A stretch of DNA of 63,884 nt from an uncultured Bacteroidaceae bacterium (GTDB lineage Bacteria > Bacteroidota > Bacteroidia > Bacteroidales > Bacteroidaceae), in the NCBI GenBank assembly GCA_944320785.1, contig CALUIR010000013.1:1-63884 (forward strand). The letters run 5' to 3'. This document shows positions 8,330-17,932 of the stretch, piece after piece. Made by a program: the position numbers and the translations under genes. Each line of letters opens with the position of its first letter. Position 1 is the stretch's first letter. Under the pieces are notes generated by a model that saw nothing but the letters and a program-made list of their open reading frames with translations, was not told the origin of the DNA and searched no databases.

Positions 8330-9442
8330 ATGATAGAACATCCTGAAAACCGAGAAGAATACAAAGGCTTGGCCGTCAATAGTGGCGTGGAGCAACCTTC
8401 ATCCGTGAACCCGTATCTCAAATCCCGGCGTTTGCCGAAGAAGCGCAGCCTGTCGGTCGCCGATTACGTGGAAGGTATCTTGAAAGGTGATGTGACGGTG
8501 TTGAGCCGTGCCGTGACTTTGGTGGAAAGCCTGTTGCCCGAACATCAAGCCATTGCGCAGGAGGTCATCGAGAAATGCCTTCCGCATTCGGGACGTTCCA
8601 TGCGGGTGGGCATCAGTGGTGTGCCAGGTGCCGGGAAAAGCACCTCTATTGATGTTTTCGGTCTCCATGTCCTGAAAGAAAAGGGCGGCAAGTTGGCCGT
8701 GCTGGCCATCGATCCCAGCAGCGAACGCTCCAAGGGAAGCATCTTGGGCGACAAGACACGGATGGAAAAATTGTCCGTACATCCGGATGCTTTCATCCGT
8801 CCCAGCCCGTCAGCCGGTTCGTTGGGCGGTGTGGCAAGAAAGACGCGCGAGACCATCGTGCTGTGTGAGGCCGCCGGGTTCGACAAGATATTCGTGGAGA
8901 CTGTCGGCGTAGGGCAGAGTGAAACCGCCGTGCATTCCATGGTGGATTTCTTCCTGCTTATCCAACTGGCCGGTACGGGTGATGAGTTGCAAGGCATTAA
9001 GCGTGGCATTATGGAGATGGCGGATGGCATCATCATTAATAAGGCGGATGGCAACAATATTGAGAAGGCAAAACTGGCCGCCACGCAGTTCCGCAACGCT
9101 TTGCACCTTTTCCCTGCTCGGGCCTCCGGGTGGATGCCACGGGTGCTGACTTATTCCGGCTTCTACAATATTGGTGTGAAAGAGATTTGGGACATGGTTT
9201 ACGAGTACATGGCCTTTGTGAAGGAGAACGGCTATTTCGAGCATCGCCGGAACGAGCAGTCCAAGTATTGGATGTACGAGACTATCAATGAACACTTGCG
9301 CGACAGTTTTTATCACAATCCGCTTATTGAGGAAATGCTGCCTTCTTGGGAAGCGCGTGTGTTAGGCGGGCAGGTGACGTCTTTTGCCGGTGCGAGGAAG
9401 TTGCTTGACACTTATTTTTCTGAGATTCGTAAGCAGGAATGA
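8330..9442 (+). CDS. meaB: methylmalonyl-CoA mutase-associated GTPase MeaB
   Basis: A 370-residue G3E-type GTPase. The P-loop Gly-Val-Pro-Gly-Ala-Gly-Lys-Ser lies near residue 95. The Ile-Asp-Pro-Ser-Ser motif, the Glu-Thr-Val-Gly-Val-Gly-Gln-Ser segment and Asn-Lys-Ala-Asp base-recognition motif follow in order. Known MeaB/ArgK proteins guard and reactivate adenosylcobalamin-dependent methylmalonyl-CoA mutase, part of propionate formation from succinate in Bacteroidota. The mutase genes are not in this window. The gene directly follows the DUF1573 gene and ends at a shared hairpin terminator. Confidence 0.95.
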   Translation: MIEHPENREEYKGLAVNSGVEQPSSVNPYLKSRRLPKKRSLSVADYVEGILKGDVTVLSRAVTLVESLLPEHQAIAQEVIEKCLPHSGRSMRVGISGVPGAGKSTSIDVFGLHVLKEKGGKLAVLAIDPSSERSKGSILGDKTRMEKLSVHPDAFIRPSPSAGSLGGVARKTRETIVLCEAAGFDKIFVETVGVGQSETAVHSMVDFFLLIQLAGTGDELQGIKRGIMEMADGIIINKADGNNIEKAKLAATQFRNALHLFPARASGWMPRVLTYSGFYNIGVKEIWDMVYEYMAFVKENGYFEHRRNEQSKYWMYETINEHLRDSFYHNPLIEEMLPSWEARVLGGQVTSFAGARKLLDTYFSEIRKQE

Positions 9443-9526
9443 CTTCTCCTCCCGATGGCTACGTGGCAATGCCGTAATTACTGCGAAGTAATTTTGAATT
9501 ATGCCCGGTGATTGGACTAGGCATAT

Positions 9527-9566
9527 AAACAAAGCGGCGGGAGATTTTCTCCCGCCGCTTTGTTTT
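9527..9566. terminator. bidirectional terminator meaB / pfkA
   Basis: A near-perfect stem of about 17 bp (AAACAAAGCGGCGGGAG with CTCCCGCCGCTTTGTTT) around a short AT loop, with A-run and T-run on opposite sides. It sits between two converging genes and touches the pfkA stop codon. Confidence 0.92.
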
Positions 9567-10545
9567 AGATGGACAATTCATCGAGTACCCGTATGAGGCT
9601 TCTGTCGATGGGTTTGTCGTTTTTGACGGCTTTGGTGAATGGCACGTACACAATCTTGTCGTTCTGGATGCCAATCATCACGTTGCGTTGTCCCTCCATG
9701 AGCGCTTCGATGGCCGCGCATCCTAAGCGGCTTGCCAAGATACGGTCATGTGCGCTAGGCCGTCCTCCGCGTTGGATATGCCCAAGGATGGTAACGCGCA
9801 CGTCGTATTGCGGGTATTCGTTCTTGACACGTTCGGCGTAATGCATGGCTCCGCCGTCTTTCGGGCTTTCGGCTACAATCACGATGCTGCTCTTCTTGGT
9901 CTTTCGGAACCCTCTGTTGATGAATTCCTCCAATTGGTCGGCATCCGTGCGGTCTTCCGGGATGATGGCAGCTTCTGCCCCAGAAGCAATGGCACTGTTC
10001 AGCGCCAAGAAGCCGGCGTCACGCCCCATGACTTCCACAAAGAACAGGCGGTCATGTGAAGTGGCCGTGTCGCGTATCTTGTCAACACATTCAATGATGG
10101 TGTTCATGGCTGTGTCGTAGCCGATGGTGGTATCCGTCCCGAACAAGTCGTTGTCGATCGTGCCGGGCAGCCCTACACACGGAATGTTGAATTCTTCACC
10201 GAAGATGCGGGCGCCGGTCAGGGAACCATCTCCTCCAATGACCACCAAGGCATCGATGCCTTCCTTCTGCATGGTTTCGAATGCTTTCTTCCGTCCTTCC
10301 GGCGTTTCAAACTCTTTTGACCGTGCGGTCTTCAAGATAGTCCCGCCTTGCTGTATGATGTTGCTGACGTTTTGCGTCTGGAATTCTTTGATTTCCCCGG
10401 TTATCAGGCCTTCATAACCACGGTATATGCCCTTCACCCGGAATCCGTTGTAGATGGCCGACCTTGTCACGGCGCGTATGGCAGCGTTCATGCCCGGCGC
10501 ATCACCGCCAGAGGTCAGAATGCCGATACATTTTATCGTTCCCAT
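9565..10545 (-). CDS. pfkA: ATP-dependent 6-phosphofructokinase
   Basis: A 326-residue phosphofructokinase, which phosphorylates fructose 6-phosphate in glycolysis. Visible are the Gly-Gly-Asp-Ala-Pro-Gly-Met-Asn nucleotide-binding start (residues 13-20), Gly-Gly-Asp-Gly-Ser near 103, and the catalytic Pro-Gly-Thr-Ile-Asp-Asn-Asp near 125. Gly at the position after Gly-Gly-Asp is the ATP-using form, unlike the Asp of pyrophosphate-dependent enzymes. Length is normal for bacterial PfkA. It has its own -7 element upstream. Confidence 0.96.
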   Translation of the reverse strand: MGTIKCIGILTSGGDAPGMNAAIRAVTRSAIYNGFRVKGIYRGYEGLITGEIKEFQTQNVSNIIQQGGTILKTARSKEFETPEGRKKAFETMQKEGIDALVVIGGDGSLTGARIFGEEFNIPCVGLPGTIDNDLFGTDTTIGYDTAMNTIIECVDKIRDTATSHDRLFFVEVMGRDAGFLALNSAIASGAEAAIIPEDRTDADQLEEFINRGFRKTKKSSIVIVAESPKDGGAMHYAERVKNEYPQYDVRVTILGHIQRGGRPSAHDRILASRLGCAAIEALMEGQRNVMIGIQNDKIVYVPFTKAVKNDKPIDRSLIRVLDELSI

Positions 10546-10574
10546 AATCGTTGTATTTTTTTGAATTTCGCGGG

Positions 10575-10582
10575 CAAAGGTA
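10575..10582 (-). promoter_or_regulatory. -7 element TACCTTTG of pfkA
   Basis: TACCTTTG on the minus strand, 30 bases before the pfkA ATG. The flanking gap up to ispH (10546-10706) shows nothing else I can support. Confidence 0.55.
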
Positions 10583-10706
10583 TAAAAAGTACAGGCAATT
10601 TCATGGGGCTTTCCCTAAATATACCTTGTGGCCGTAATAAAGAAAGTTAAGAGCCGTTTAGGCGGTTTATGGCAGGATGAGAGCGTGTTTTGGCATGAAA
10701 ATCCTG

Positions 10707-11579
10707 CTACAATGCATCGGCATGCCTTTTGATGCAGGCAGACACTTCTTCCATCAGCCATTTGGGCGTAGAAGTGGCTCCACATATCCCAATGGTGTTT
10801 GCCCCTTTCAATGTAGCGAGGTTGATTTCTTCAGGGCTATCGATGAGGTAGGAATTCGGGTTTATTTTCTTGCATTCATCGAAAAGCATTTTCCCGTTGG
10901 AACTCTTTTTCCCGCTGACGAAGAAGATTAAATCGTGTGTTGCAGCGAATGCCCGGATGTTGGGCATGCGGTTGGCCACTTGCCTGCAGATGGTGTCATA
11001 GTACTTGAATGTGGCTTCCGGGGCGATATGCTCTTGTATGTAAGCCACGATTTCCCGGAACTCGCTGAGTGATTTTGTGGTTTGCGAGTAGAGGCGGATG
11101 TCGCTGGTGAAGTCCAGTTGCTTCACTTCTTCCAAATTCTCCACCACGATGGCTTTCCCTTCTGTTTGTCCCACTAGGCCAAGCACTTCGGCATGGCCGT
11201 TTTTCCCGTAAATGACGATTTGTTTCCTCGGGCTGTCTTTCAGGTCGTATTCTTGCTTGATTCTTTTCTGGAGTTGGAGTACGACCGGGCAGGTGGCGTC
11301 AATGATTTCGATGTGGTTCTGCCGGGCGGCGGCGTAAGTCTCCGGCGGTTCTCCATGTGCGCGGAGCAGCACTTTTGCATCATGCAGGCGGTGGAATCTT
11401 TCATGGTCGATGGTTTGCAGTCCCATTCCTTTCAGGCGTTCCACTTCTTTGCTGTTGTGGACAATGTCACCTAAGCAGTATAGCGGTTTCCCGTGCGTTA
11501 GTTCTTCTTCCGCTTTTCGGATGGCCGTCACTACTCCGAAGCAGAAACCTGATTCTTGGTCTATCTCGATTTTTGTCAT
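10707..11579 (-). CDS. ispH: 4-hydroxy-3-methylbut-2-enyl diphosphate reductase
   Basis: A 290-residue IspH/LytB protein, the last enzyme of the MEP isoprenoid pathway, which makes IPP and DMAPP. The three cluster cysteines are seen in Gly-Phe-Cys-Phe-Gly (residue 13), Ala-Thr-Cys-Pro-Val (near 96) and Gly-Ile-Cys-Gly-Ala-Thr-Ser-Thr-Pro near the C-terminus; His in Arg-Ala-His-Gly-Glu and Gly-His-Ala-Glu are also present. Its ATG overlaps the cmk stop by 4 bases, so translation is probably coupled. The product would feed the polyprenyl synthase at 14320. Confidence 0.96.
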   Translation of the reverse strand: MTKIEIDQESGFCFGVVTAIRKAEEELTHGKPLYCLGDIVHNSKEVERLKGMGLQTIDHERFHRLHDAKVLLRAHGEPPETYAAARQNHIEIIDATCPVVLQLQKRIKQEYDLKDSPRKQIVIYGKNGHAEVLGLVGQTEGKAIVVENLEEVKQLDFTSDIRLYSQTTKSLSEFREIVAYIQEHIAPEATFKYYDTICRQVANRMPNIRAFAATHDLIFFVSGKKSSNGKMLFDECKKINPNSYLIDSPEEINLATLKGANTIGICGATSTPKWLMEEVSACIKRHADAL

Positions 11580-12268
11580 TCTTGTGTGGCCTTATGGTAT
11601 TGTTGCAAGAGCCATTCCTTTTGTTCCTCTATGCTCATGTGGCTGTTGTCTAACAGGATGGCATCCTCCGCTCTTCTTAGCGGGCTGGTTTCCCGGTGTT
11701 GGTCGATGTAGTCGCGTTGCCTCACATTTTCCAAGATGGCTTCATAATCTGCCTTTTGCCCTTTGGCTTTTAATTCTTCATAGCGGCGTTGTGCGCGTAT
11801 TTCGGGCGAAGCTGTCACGAATATCTTCAATTCAGCGTGCGGGAACACGGTGGTGCCGATGTCTCTTCCGTCCATGACGATGCCTTTCTCCTTCCCCATT
11901 TCCTGCTGCGCCGCAACAAGGGCTGTCCGTACAAAAGGAATGGCGCTGACCGGGCTTACCATTGCCGACACTTCCATGGTGCGGATGTCCTTTTCCACAT
12001 TTTCATCGTTTAGGAAGGTTTCCGGAGCATGTGTCTCCGGGTTCAATCGGAATGAAACGCGGATGCGGCCCATTTCTTTTTCCAAGCTTGGCGCATTTAC
12101 CTCCCCATTTGGCAAAAAGAGCCGGTGGCGCAGGCAATAGAGCGTGACGGCGCGGTACATGGCTCCGCTGTCTATGTAGATATATTGGATTTCGCGGGCG
12201 AGGTCTTTGGCCATGGTGCTTTTCCCGCAGGAGGAGAAACCGTCTATTGCCACAATGATCTTTTTCAT
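11576..12268 (-). CDS. cmk: cytidylate kinase
   Basis: A 230-residue CMP/dCMP kinase. The P-loop Gly-Phe-Ser-Ser-Cys-Gly-Lys-Ser-Thr lies at residues ~9-17, the Asp-Ser-Gly-Ala-Met-Tyr-Arg substrate motif near 34-40, and Met-Asp-Gly-Arg-Asp-Ile-Gly-Thr near 130. I chose the ATG at 12268 because the family starts with a few residues before the P-loop; an in-frame ATG at 12328 would add an atypical extension. It lies between porQ and ispH on the same strand; I recall the same porQ-cmk-ispH order from Porphyromonas. Confidence 0.94.
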   Translation of the reverse strand: MKKIIVAIDGFSSCGKSTMAKDLAREIQYIYIDSGAMYRAVTLYCLRHRLFLPNGEVNAPSLEKEMGRIRVSFRLNPETHAPETFLNDENVEKDIRTMEVSAMVSPVSAIPFVRTALVAAQQEMGKEKGIVMDGRDIGTTVFPHAELKIFVTASPEIRAQRRYEELKAKGQKADYEAILENVRQRDYIDQHRETSPLRRAEDAILLDNSHMSIEEQKEWLLQQYHKATQE

Positions 12269-12329
12269 GTTTGAAGATGTTTTAGGTTCAATGTCACATA
12301 TAATGTCAAGAAAGGTTTTCCTTAGCATT

Positions 12330-13301
12330 TCACAGCGACATGGCTAAGTTGAAAACCAAGGATGATCCCACAGAATGGTATTTGGCAAACGAAGCTCCTA
12401 TTTTGAATTTCTTGATTTGCACACCGGCGCCGGCGCTCAGCCCGGCCCAGTGCGATGAGCCTTCTATCTTCATTTCGTTTGCCCTGCGGCAGTTGTAGCC
12501 AAGGGAGACGTAAAACACGTCAGATGGCGTGAAGTCTAATCCGAACACGAAATGGTTCATCAGCGTGTTGAAGAATTTCTGTTTGCCCCCGTCCTCGGTA
12601 TAGTAGGGCCGCCAGTCGTTCAGCATTGGCATGGTGATGGAGATGCGGAAAGGCGCATGCGCCAGTCGTTTGGTGATGCCCAATTGTATGTCGATGGGCA
12701 GCCGTTCGCGCTTTTCATCGTAGGCTACGATTTGTCCTCCTAAATTCTTGAACACCAATGATAGCGAGAAATCAGAACTTTGGTTGTAATAATTGAGTCC
12801 CAAGTCCACGCCAATGCCGAATGCCGTGTAGTCGTAATAGTGCGAGTACACCATTTTCCCGGTGACCCCTCCGCTCCAATAGTCGTTGAAATCGAAATTG
12901 TACATGCCCATCAAAGCAATGTCTTTGGCGGAGAAGGTGCCGTAAGCATTGTTTTCCGCATCCGTCAGTTGCATTTTCCCGTATCCCAGGAATTGTGCGC
13001 CGACCGCCCATGCCGAACGGTCGTTGATGGTTTTCGAGAAAGCCGCGCTCCCCATTCCCACCCCGTCCATGTAGAACATGTAGTTGAGGCTGATGGTTTT
13101 GTCGGCCACGCACGACAGCAACGCCGGGTTTTGCCATGCCATGGAGAGGTCGTCTTCGATGATGGAGATGTTTTCCCCTCCCAAAGCGGCAGCGTGCGAG
13201 GCAACAGGCAGTTTCAGGAAATTGAAAGTGCTGTTCACTTGCGCGTTTGTCCCTATTATATAAAGGAAGCAAAAAATGGCGGTACTGAATGCTTTTTTCA
13301 T
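12330..13301 (-). CDS. porQ: type IX secretion system protein PorQ
   Basis: A 323-residue outer-membrane beta-barrel protein with a signal peptide (residues 1-20, ending Asn-Ala-Gln). The mature start [16 protein letters not shown] and the following Met-Ala-Trp-Gln-Asn-Pro-Ala-Leu-Leu match the PorQ/PorV branch. PorQ belongs to the attachment complex of the T9SS. Alternating beta strands run to the C-terminus. The start at 13301 is chosen for the signal peptide and the -7 element 20 bases upstream. A T9SS-type sorting tail on the GH95 protein of this window fits with its presence. Confidence 0.88.
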   Translation of the reverse strand: MKKAFSTAIFCFLYIIGTNAQVNSTFNFLKLPVASHAAALGGENISIIEDDLSMAWQNPALLSCVADKTISLNYMFYMDGVGMGSAAFSKTINDRSAWAVGAQFLGYGKMQLTDAENNAYGTFSAKDIALMGMYNFDFNDYWSGGVTGKMVYSHYYDYTAFGIGVDLGLNYYNQSSDFSLSLVFKNLGGQIVAYDEKRERLPIDIQLGITKRLAHAPFRISITMPMLNDWRPYYTEDGGKQKFFNTLMNHFVFGLDFTPSDVFYVSLGYNCRRANEMKIEGSSHWAGLSAGAGVQIKKFKIGASFAKYHSVGSSLVFNLAMSL

Positions 13302-13320
13302 GAATCGGTAAAATTGCCGC

Positions 13321-13328
13321 CAAATATA
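13321..13328 (-). promoter_or_regulatory. -7 element TATATTTG of porQ
   Basis: TATATTTG on the minus strand, 20 bases before the porQ start. It probably drives porQ, cmk and ispH. Confidence 0.5.
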
Positions 13329-13508
13329 CGGCAATTTCAGATAAGCCTTTCCGAAATTGCCGACATAAATAGAGGCTGTCGGGTTATTTACTGCAATAAA
13401 GAACGTAGGAATGCCGGTTTTAGGGTGCAGCAAGATTTAAAAAAAACAAAATAGCAGCTTGTCATGAAAAAAACTGGTGAAAAGGCCTCTGTTCTCAAAA
13501 AATAGTAC

Positions 13509-13516
13509 TACATTTG
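13509..13516 (+). promoter_or_regulatory. -7 element TACATTTG of tonB
   Basis: Exact TAnnTTTG match, 41 bases before the tonB ATG. The -33 element is not clear. The divergent porQ gene has its own element, so the 255-bp gap holds two back-to-back promoters. Confidence 0.5.
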
Positions 13517-13556
13517 CCCGAAATGAGCTAACATAACTTGTTATATAATTAAATTT

Positions 13557-14246
13557 ATGGAAATTAAAAAATCGCCCAAAGCCGACTTGGAAGGCAAAAG
13601 AAGTACTTGGCTGTTGGTGGGTTACGTTGTAGTCCTTGCGGTTCTGTTCGTGTCGTTCGAATGGTCGCAGCGTGACGTGGAGGTAGCCACCGATACCGGT
13701 ATTGTGGAGCAAGCATTTGAGGAGGAAATCATCCCTATCACACAACAGATAGAGGAAGTTAAGGCTCCGCCTCCACCAGAAGCACCGTCAGTAGCTGAAA
13801 TCCTGACTATCGTGGATGATGACGCGGATATCCAAGAGACCGCCATTGCTTCTACGGAGTTCAGTGAAACTGAAGCAATTGAAGTGAAGCATGTGGAAGT
13901 GGTTTTGGAAGAAGAAGAGCCGGAGGAGGAGACCATCTTCCAGGTGGTAGAAGTGATGCCGGAGTTCCCGGGTGGCATGGCTGCATGCTTGAAATATTTG
14001 AGCCAGAACATCAAATACCCGGTGATGGCGCAAGAGAACGGAATCCAGGGACGTGTCATCGTCCAGTTTGTGGTGAATTCCGATGGTTCTATCGTGGATC
14101 CGATGGTTGTGCGCAGTGTTGACCCGTCTTTGGACAGGGAAGCCTTGCGCGTGATACAGAGCATGCCGAAATGGAAGCCCGGCCAGCAAAGAGGAAAGGC
14201 CGTGCGTGTAAGATACACCGTGCCTGTGACATTCAAATTGCAATAA
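13557..14246 (+). CDS. tonB: TonB family energy transducer
   Basis: A 229-residue TonB-type protein. One transmembrane helix lies at residues ~17-36. A periplasmic linker with Pro-Pro-Pro-Pro and Glu-rich stretches (residues 45-125) follows. The C-terminal domain (from ~133) carries Pro-Glu-Phe-Pro-Gly-Gly, Tyr-Pro-Val-Met-Ala-Gln-Glu-Asn-Gly-Ile-Gln-Gly-Arg-Val and the closing Pro-Val-Thr-Phe beta strand. It couples the proton motive force to outer-membrane TonB-dependent receptors. The cognate ExbB/ExbD genes are at 17-19.5 kb. It has its own promoter and terminator. Confidence 0.93.
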   Translation: MEIKKSPKADLEGKRSTWLLVGYVVVLAVLFVSFEWSQRDVEVATDTGIVEQAFEEEIIPITQQIEEVKAPPPPEAPSVAEILTIVDDDADIQETAIASTEFSETEAIEVKHVEVVLEEEEPEEETIFQVVEVMPEFPGGMAACLKYLSQNIKYPVMAQENGIQGRVIVQFVVNSDGSIVDPMVVRSVDPSLDREALRVIQSMPKWKPGQQRGKAVRVRYTVPVTFKLQ

Positions 14247-14267
14247 ATCATTATTTGCTGTTTTACA

Positions 14268-14294
14268 AGAGGCTGCTTTGGGCAGCCTCTTTTC
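14268..14294 (+). terminator. terminator after tonB
   Basis: AGAGGCTGC paired with GCAGCCTCT around a short TTTG loop, followed by TTTT. Confidence 0.85.
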
Positions 14295-14319
14295 ATGATA
14301 ACCTTATCTTTTTATATCG

Positions 14320-15294
14320 ATGTATTCTGCCCTCCAGTTGCTTGACCGTGTGAATTCTTATCTTTCCGGTTTGAAGCTTGTGCATGGCCCTGAAAACCTG
14401 TATGCCCCTGTTGAATATGTGCTTTCCTTGGGCGGGAAGCGTATCCGCCCGGTGCTGATGCTTTTGAGCTATAATCTGTACAAAGAAAACGTGGAGCCGG
14501 TCTTGCCTCAGGCTGCCGCATTGGAAATCTACCATAATTACACCTTGCTGCATGATGACGTGATGGACAAATCCGACTTCCGACGGGGAAAGCCAACCGT
14601 GCATAAGGTGTGGAACGAGAATACGGCCATCCTGTCGGGCGATGCGATGTTGGTGCTTGCTTACCAGTTCCTTTCCCGCAACAATCCGCCTCATTTCGGG
14701 CAACTGCAGGACTTGTTCAGCCAGACTGCTTTGGAGATTTGCGAAGGCCAGCAGTATGACATGGATTTCGAGACGCGCAATGATGTGACGGTTGGCGAAT
14801 ATGTCCGGATGATTCGTCTGAAGACGGCGGTATTGTTGGCGGCTGCTTTGAAGATGGGCGCTGTCCTGGCGGATGCTCCCTCAGGGGATGCCGGCATATT
14901 GTATGACTTCGGCATCAACATGGGGCTGGCTTTCCAATTGAAAGATGACTATCTGGATGTGTACGGCGACCCTGCGGTCTTTGGGAAGAAAATTGGCGGT
15001 GACATCCTTTGCAACAAGAAAACGTACATGTTGATAGAAGCGTTGGCGCATGCGGATGCCCGCCAGCAGGCTGAATTGGAGCATTGGTTGGGCGAAACCG
15101 GCTGTGTGCCGGAAGAAAAGATTGCGGCTGTCACCCGCTTGTATGATGAAGTCGGCATAAAAGGCATCTGCGAGAACAAGATGCGCGAATATTATGTTTC
15201 GGCCATCGAGGGGTTGTCCGGCCTTTCCGTTGCCGATGAGAAAGTGCAATCGTTGAAGCATTTTGCCGAGCATCTGATGTACCGTGAGATGTAG
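14320..15294 (+). CDS. polyprenyl (trans-prenyl) diphosphate synthase
   Basis: A 324-residue isoprenyl diphosphate synthase. The first aspartate-rich motif His-Asp-Asp-Val-Met-Asp is near residue 85 and the second, Lys-Asp-Asp-Tyr-Leu-Asp, near 208; Gly-Gly-Lys-Arg-Ile-Arg-Pro near 43 binds the IPP phosphate. The family condenses IPP with an allylic diphosphate. The chain length (farnesyl, geranylgeranyl or longer for menaquinone) cannot be decided from motifs alone. It is followed after 2 bp by an unknown gene and then tatD, so the three form an operon. Confidence 0.92.
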   Translation: MYSALQLLDRVNSYLSGLKLVHGPENLYAPVEYVLSLGGKRIRPVLMLLSYNLYKENVEPVLPQAAALEIYHNYTLLHDDVMDKSDFRRGKPTVHKVWNENTAILSGDAMLVLAYQFLSRNNPPHFGQLQDLFSQTALEICEGQQYDMDFETRNDVTVGEYVRMIRLKTAVLLAAALKMGAVLADAPSGDAGILYDFGINMGLAFQLKDDYLDVYGDPAVFGKKIGGDILCNKKTYMLIEALAHADARQQAELEHWLGETGCVPEEKIAAVTRLYDEVGIKGICENKMREYYVSAIEGLSGLSVADEKVQSLKHFAEHLMYREM

Positions 15295-15296
15295 CC

Positions 15297-16016
15297 ATGC
15301 CTTACAGGAGATTGCCCAATACGGATCAGGCCCGGATTAAATCCTTGCGGATGGCCTTGGAGAAGGAAGGCGACTACCCGTCTGTCCTGTCTTTCTCCAC
15401 GTTGTCCGAAGCGCAGAAGTTCCTTCCCCGTTTTGAAATGGCGCAGTCTTATTACCGGCAATGCTTTGACAACCAGTCGAAGTCAGGAAAAAGGTTCCAG
15501 CCGTTGGTGAAAAATGCCCGGATGTACATATCCCATTTCATCCAAGTGTTGCAATTGGCCATCATCCGTTCGGAAATCAAAGAAGAATACAAGGCTGCCT
15601 ACAAGTTGCCGATGGAGGGGAGTTGCGTGCCTGACCTTTCCACCGACTCTGCCGTGCTGGAATGGGGGAAGAACATCATCGCAGGCGAGAACGAACGTTT
15701 GCGCCATGGCGGCATACCTATTTACAATCCCACCATTGCCAAGGTGGCTGTGCATTACGACCTTTTCAAGGAAGCTTATGAGGCGCAGAAGAACTTGCAG
15801 CTCATCACGTCGCGCAGTTTGGAGCGTTTGGCTTCCATGCGGGGGAAGGCCGACGAGATTATCTTGGATATATGGAACCAAGTAGAGGCGCATTTCGCCG
15901 CTTTGCCCGCAGAGGCGCGTTTGGAAAAATGCCGTGAATACGGCCTTATCTATTATTATCGGACAGGCGAAAAGAAGCTCGCCCCGGAAAACCGGCAGGA
16001 ACCATGCAGCTTGTAG
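15297..16016 (+). CDS. conserved protein of unknown function
   Basis: A 239-residue soluble, mostly alpha-helical protein with no signal peptide or membrane segment. It starts Met-Pro-Tyr-Arg-Arg-Leu-Pro-Asn-Thr-Asp-Gln-Ala-Arg and carries a pattern of Arg/Lys/Glu-rich helices. I recognise it as a conserved protein of Bacteroidales found beside tatD and the prenyl synthase but know no function. It begins 2 bp after the prenyl synthase and overlaps the start of tatD by 13 bp, which suggests translational coupling. Confidence 0.75.
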   Translation: MPYRRLPNTDQARIKSLRMALEKEGDYPSVLSFSTLSEAQKFLPRFEMAQSYYRQCFDNQSKSGKRFQPLVKNARMYISHFIQVLQLAIIRSEIKEEYKAAYKLPMEGSCVPDLSTDSAVLEWGKNIIAGENERLRHGGIPIYNPTIAKVAVHYDLFKEAYEAQKNLQLITSRSLERLASMRGKADEIILDIWNQVEAHFAALPAEARLEKCREYGLIYYYRTGEKKLAPENRQEPCSL

Positions 16017-16780
16017 ATACACACGCCCATTTGTTTGCGGACGAATTCAGGGATGATTTGCCGGAAGTCGTCACCCGCGCCAAGGAAAGCGGGGTGGAAC
16101 AGATTGTCCTGCCCAACATCGATGACGGCACGGTGGAACCACTGTTGCAGGTGTCTTCCGCTTATGCGGGGTATTGCTTCCCCTTGATTGGCTTGCACCC
16201 CACGTCGGTAGGCCGGGATTATGCGCAGCGCTTGTCGCGGGTGCGCCATTGCTTGGAGGCTTCCGACGCTTTCATCGGCATTGGCGAGATTGGGCTGGAT
16301 TATTACTGGGACGATACTTTCCGGCAGGAGCAATTGCTTGTGTTCAAAGAGCAGTTGCATTGGGCGGCAGAACGCGGCTGGCCGGTGTCCGTCCATTCCC
16401 GCAATGCTTTTGATGATTTGTGCAAGGTGATGGCGGCGTGCAGCGGAAGCATGCCGTTGCGCGGCGTTTTCCATAGTTTCTCCGGCACGGCGGAAGAAGC
16501 GGCACGCCTGTTGTCTTTCGAGGGTTTCTGCTTGGGGATAAACGGGATTGCCACTTTCAAGAAGACCGCTTTGCCGGAAGCATTGCGGGAAGTGCCGTTG
16601 GCACGCATCGTGTTGGAGACGGATGCTCCTTATTTGTCGCCGGTCCCTTTCCGGGGGCGTCGCAATGAAAGCGCCTGTTTGCCCCATATATTAATAAAGG
16701 TGTCCGAAATCTACGGCCTGCCCCCTGAGGAGGTGGCGGCGCAGACCACGGCGAATGCAAAGGTGGTTTTCGGGCTGTAA
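16004..16780 (+). CDS. tatD: TatD family metal-dependent hydrolase
   Basis: A 258-residue amidohydrolase-fold protein. Metal ligands are seen in Asp-Thr-His-Ala-His (residues 5-9), Gly-Glu-Ile-Gly-Leu-Asp-Tyr-Tyr (near 94), His-Ser-Arg (near 130), Phe-His-Ser-Phe-Ser-Gly (near 152) and Glu-Thr-Asp-Ala-Pro-Tyr-Leu (near 206). TatD proteins are DNases with roles in DNA turnover or repair; some members act as D-aminoacyl-tRNA deacylases. It overlaps the upstream unknown gene by 13 bp. Confidence 0.93.
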   Translation: MQLVDTHAHLFADEFRDDLPEVVTRAKESGVEQIVLPNIDDGTVEPLLQVSSAYAGYCFPLIGLHPTSVGRDYAQRLSRVRHCLEASDAFIGIGEIGLDYYWDDTFRQEQLLVFKEQLHWAAERGWPVSVHSRNAFDDLCKVMAACSGSMPLRGVFHSFSGTAEEAARLLSFEGFCLGINGIATFKKTALPEALREVPLARIVLETDAPYLSPVPFRGRRNESACLPHILIKVSEIYGLPPEEVAAQTTANAKVVFGL

Positions 16781-16867
16781 TCTGGAGTGGAGGGTTTAAA
16801 GTTTATTAATTTTGGGGTTTTATTAAAGATTAAGGCGGAACAATGGTGTTGGATACAAAAAAAAGAA

Positions 16868-16875
16868 TACATTTG
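16868..16875 (+). promoter_or_regulatory. -7 element TACATTTG of tRNA-Ser
   Basis: TACATTTG, 58 bases before the tRNA 5' end; a TTG at 16849-16851 lies 16 bases upstream. No terminator is seen between the tRNA and exbB, so the transcript may run on. Confidence 0.45.
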
Positions 16876-16933
16876 TAGCTGGAAAATGAGAAGGGACATT
16901 TTTATGCCTTTTTCATGCAAAAAGAAGAGCGAA

Positions 16934-17021
16934 GGAGAGATGCTCGAGTGGTTGAAGAGGCACGCCTGGAAAGCGTGTATACGCCAAAAGCGTATCGCGG
17001 GTTCGAATCCCGCTCTCTCCG
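16934..17021 (+). tRNA. tRNA-Ser (GGA)
   Basis: An 88-nt class II tRNA. Acceptor stem GGAGAGA (16934-16940) pairs with TCTCTCC; the anticodon GGA is at 16968-16970 in the loop closed by CACGC/GCGTG; a long variable arm and the GGTTCGAATCC T-arm follow. No CCA is encoded. It reads TCC/TCT serine codons. Confidence 0.95.
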
Positions 17022-17097
17022 CGATTGGAAAATCAGGAAAGCAAATGAGATAGATAAACAAATAGTTAATTAATTAATCTTAAAAATTAGACACACA

Positions 17098-17913
17098 ATG
17101 AAAAAGTTATTTGCGATTCTTGCAGTGATGGGAGTCCTGACATTTGGAACAACTCAGGTTGCTTTGGCTCAAGAAGAGGCTGCTGCAACGGAACAACAAG
17201 CTGCTGCTCCTGCAGCTGAAAATGTGGAAGCTGCTGCTCCTGCCGAGGAAGCAGTGGTTGCCGAAGAAGGTGGAGGCATCCACAAGGAATTGAAGATCAA
17301 GTTCATCGAAGGTTCTGCTTTCTTCATGAGCTGGATTGCTGTTGCTTTCGTGATTGGTTTGGCATTCTGCATCGAGCGTATCATTTACTTGAGCTTGTCT
17401 GAAATCAACTCCAAGAAGTTCGTTGCCGCTATCGAAGCTGCCATGGAAAAGAACGACGTGGAAGGCGCAAAGGAAATCGCCCGCAACACCCGTGGCCCGA
17501 TTGCTTCCATCTACTACCAAGGCTTGATGCGTTTGGATCAAGGCGTTGACGTGGTGGAAAAATCCGTTGTTTCTTACGGTGGCGTGCAGGCCGGTTACTT
17601 GGAAAAAGGCTGCTCTTGGATTACCTTGTTCATCGCCATGTCTCCGTCTTTGGGATTCTTGGGTACTGTGATTGGTATGGTGCAGGCATTCGATAAAATC
17701 CAGCAGGTAGGTGATATCTCTCCGACGGTCGTTGCAGGCGGTATGAAAGTGGCCTTGATTACGACTATCTTCGGTTTGATTGTTGCATTGATTCTGCAAA
17801 TATTCTATAACTACATCCTTTCCAAGATTGAGGCTCTGACGAGCGACATGGAAGACACTTCCGTGACCTTGCTGGATATGGTTATCAAATACGAACTGAA
17901 ATACAAGAAATAA
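17098..17913 (+). CDS. exbB: ExbB/TolQ-type proton channel protein
   Basis: A 271-residue MotA/TolQ/ExbB family protein. A signal-like segment (residues 1-24) and an Ala/Glu-rich linker (25-62) precede the core; transmembrane helices lie at ~75-98, ~175-200 and ~220-245. The conserved Gly-Phe-Leu-Gly-Thr-Val-Ile-Gly-Met stretch is near residue 185. With ExbD it forms the inner-membrane motor that energises TonB. It is followed by a small membrane protein and two exbD genes in one operon. Confidence 0.92.
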   Translation: MKKLFAILAVMGVLTFGTTQVALAQEEAAATEQQAAAPAAENVEAAAPAEEAVVAEEGGGIHKELKIKFIEGSAFFMSWIAVAFVIGLAFCIERIIYLSLSEINSKKFVAAIEAAMEKNDVEGAKEIARNTRGPIASIYYQGLMRLDQGVDVVEKSVVSYGGVQAGYLEKGCSWITLFIAMSPSLGFLGTVIGMVQAFDKIQQVGDISPTVVAGGMKVALITTIFGLIVALILQIFYNYILSKIEALTSDMEDTSVTLLDMVIKYELKYKK

Positions 17914-17932
17914 TCATTAATCTATCTGTGAA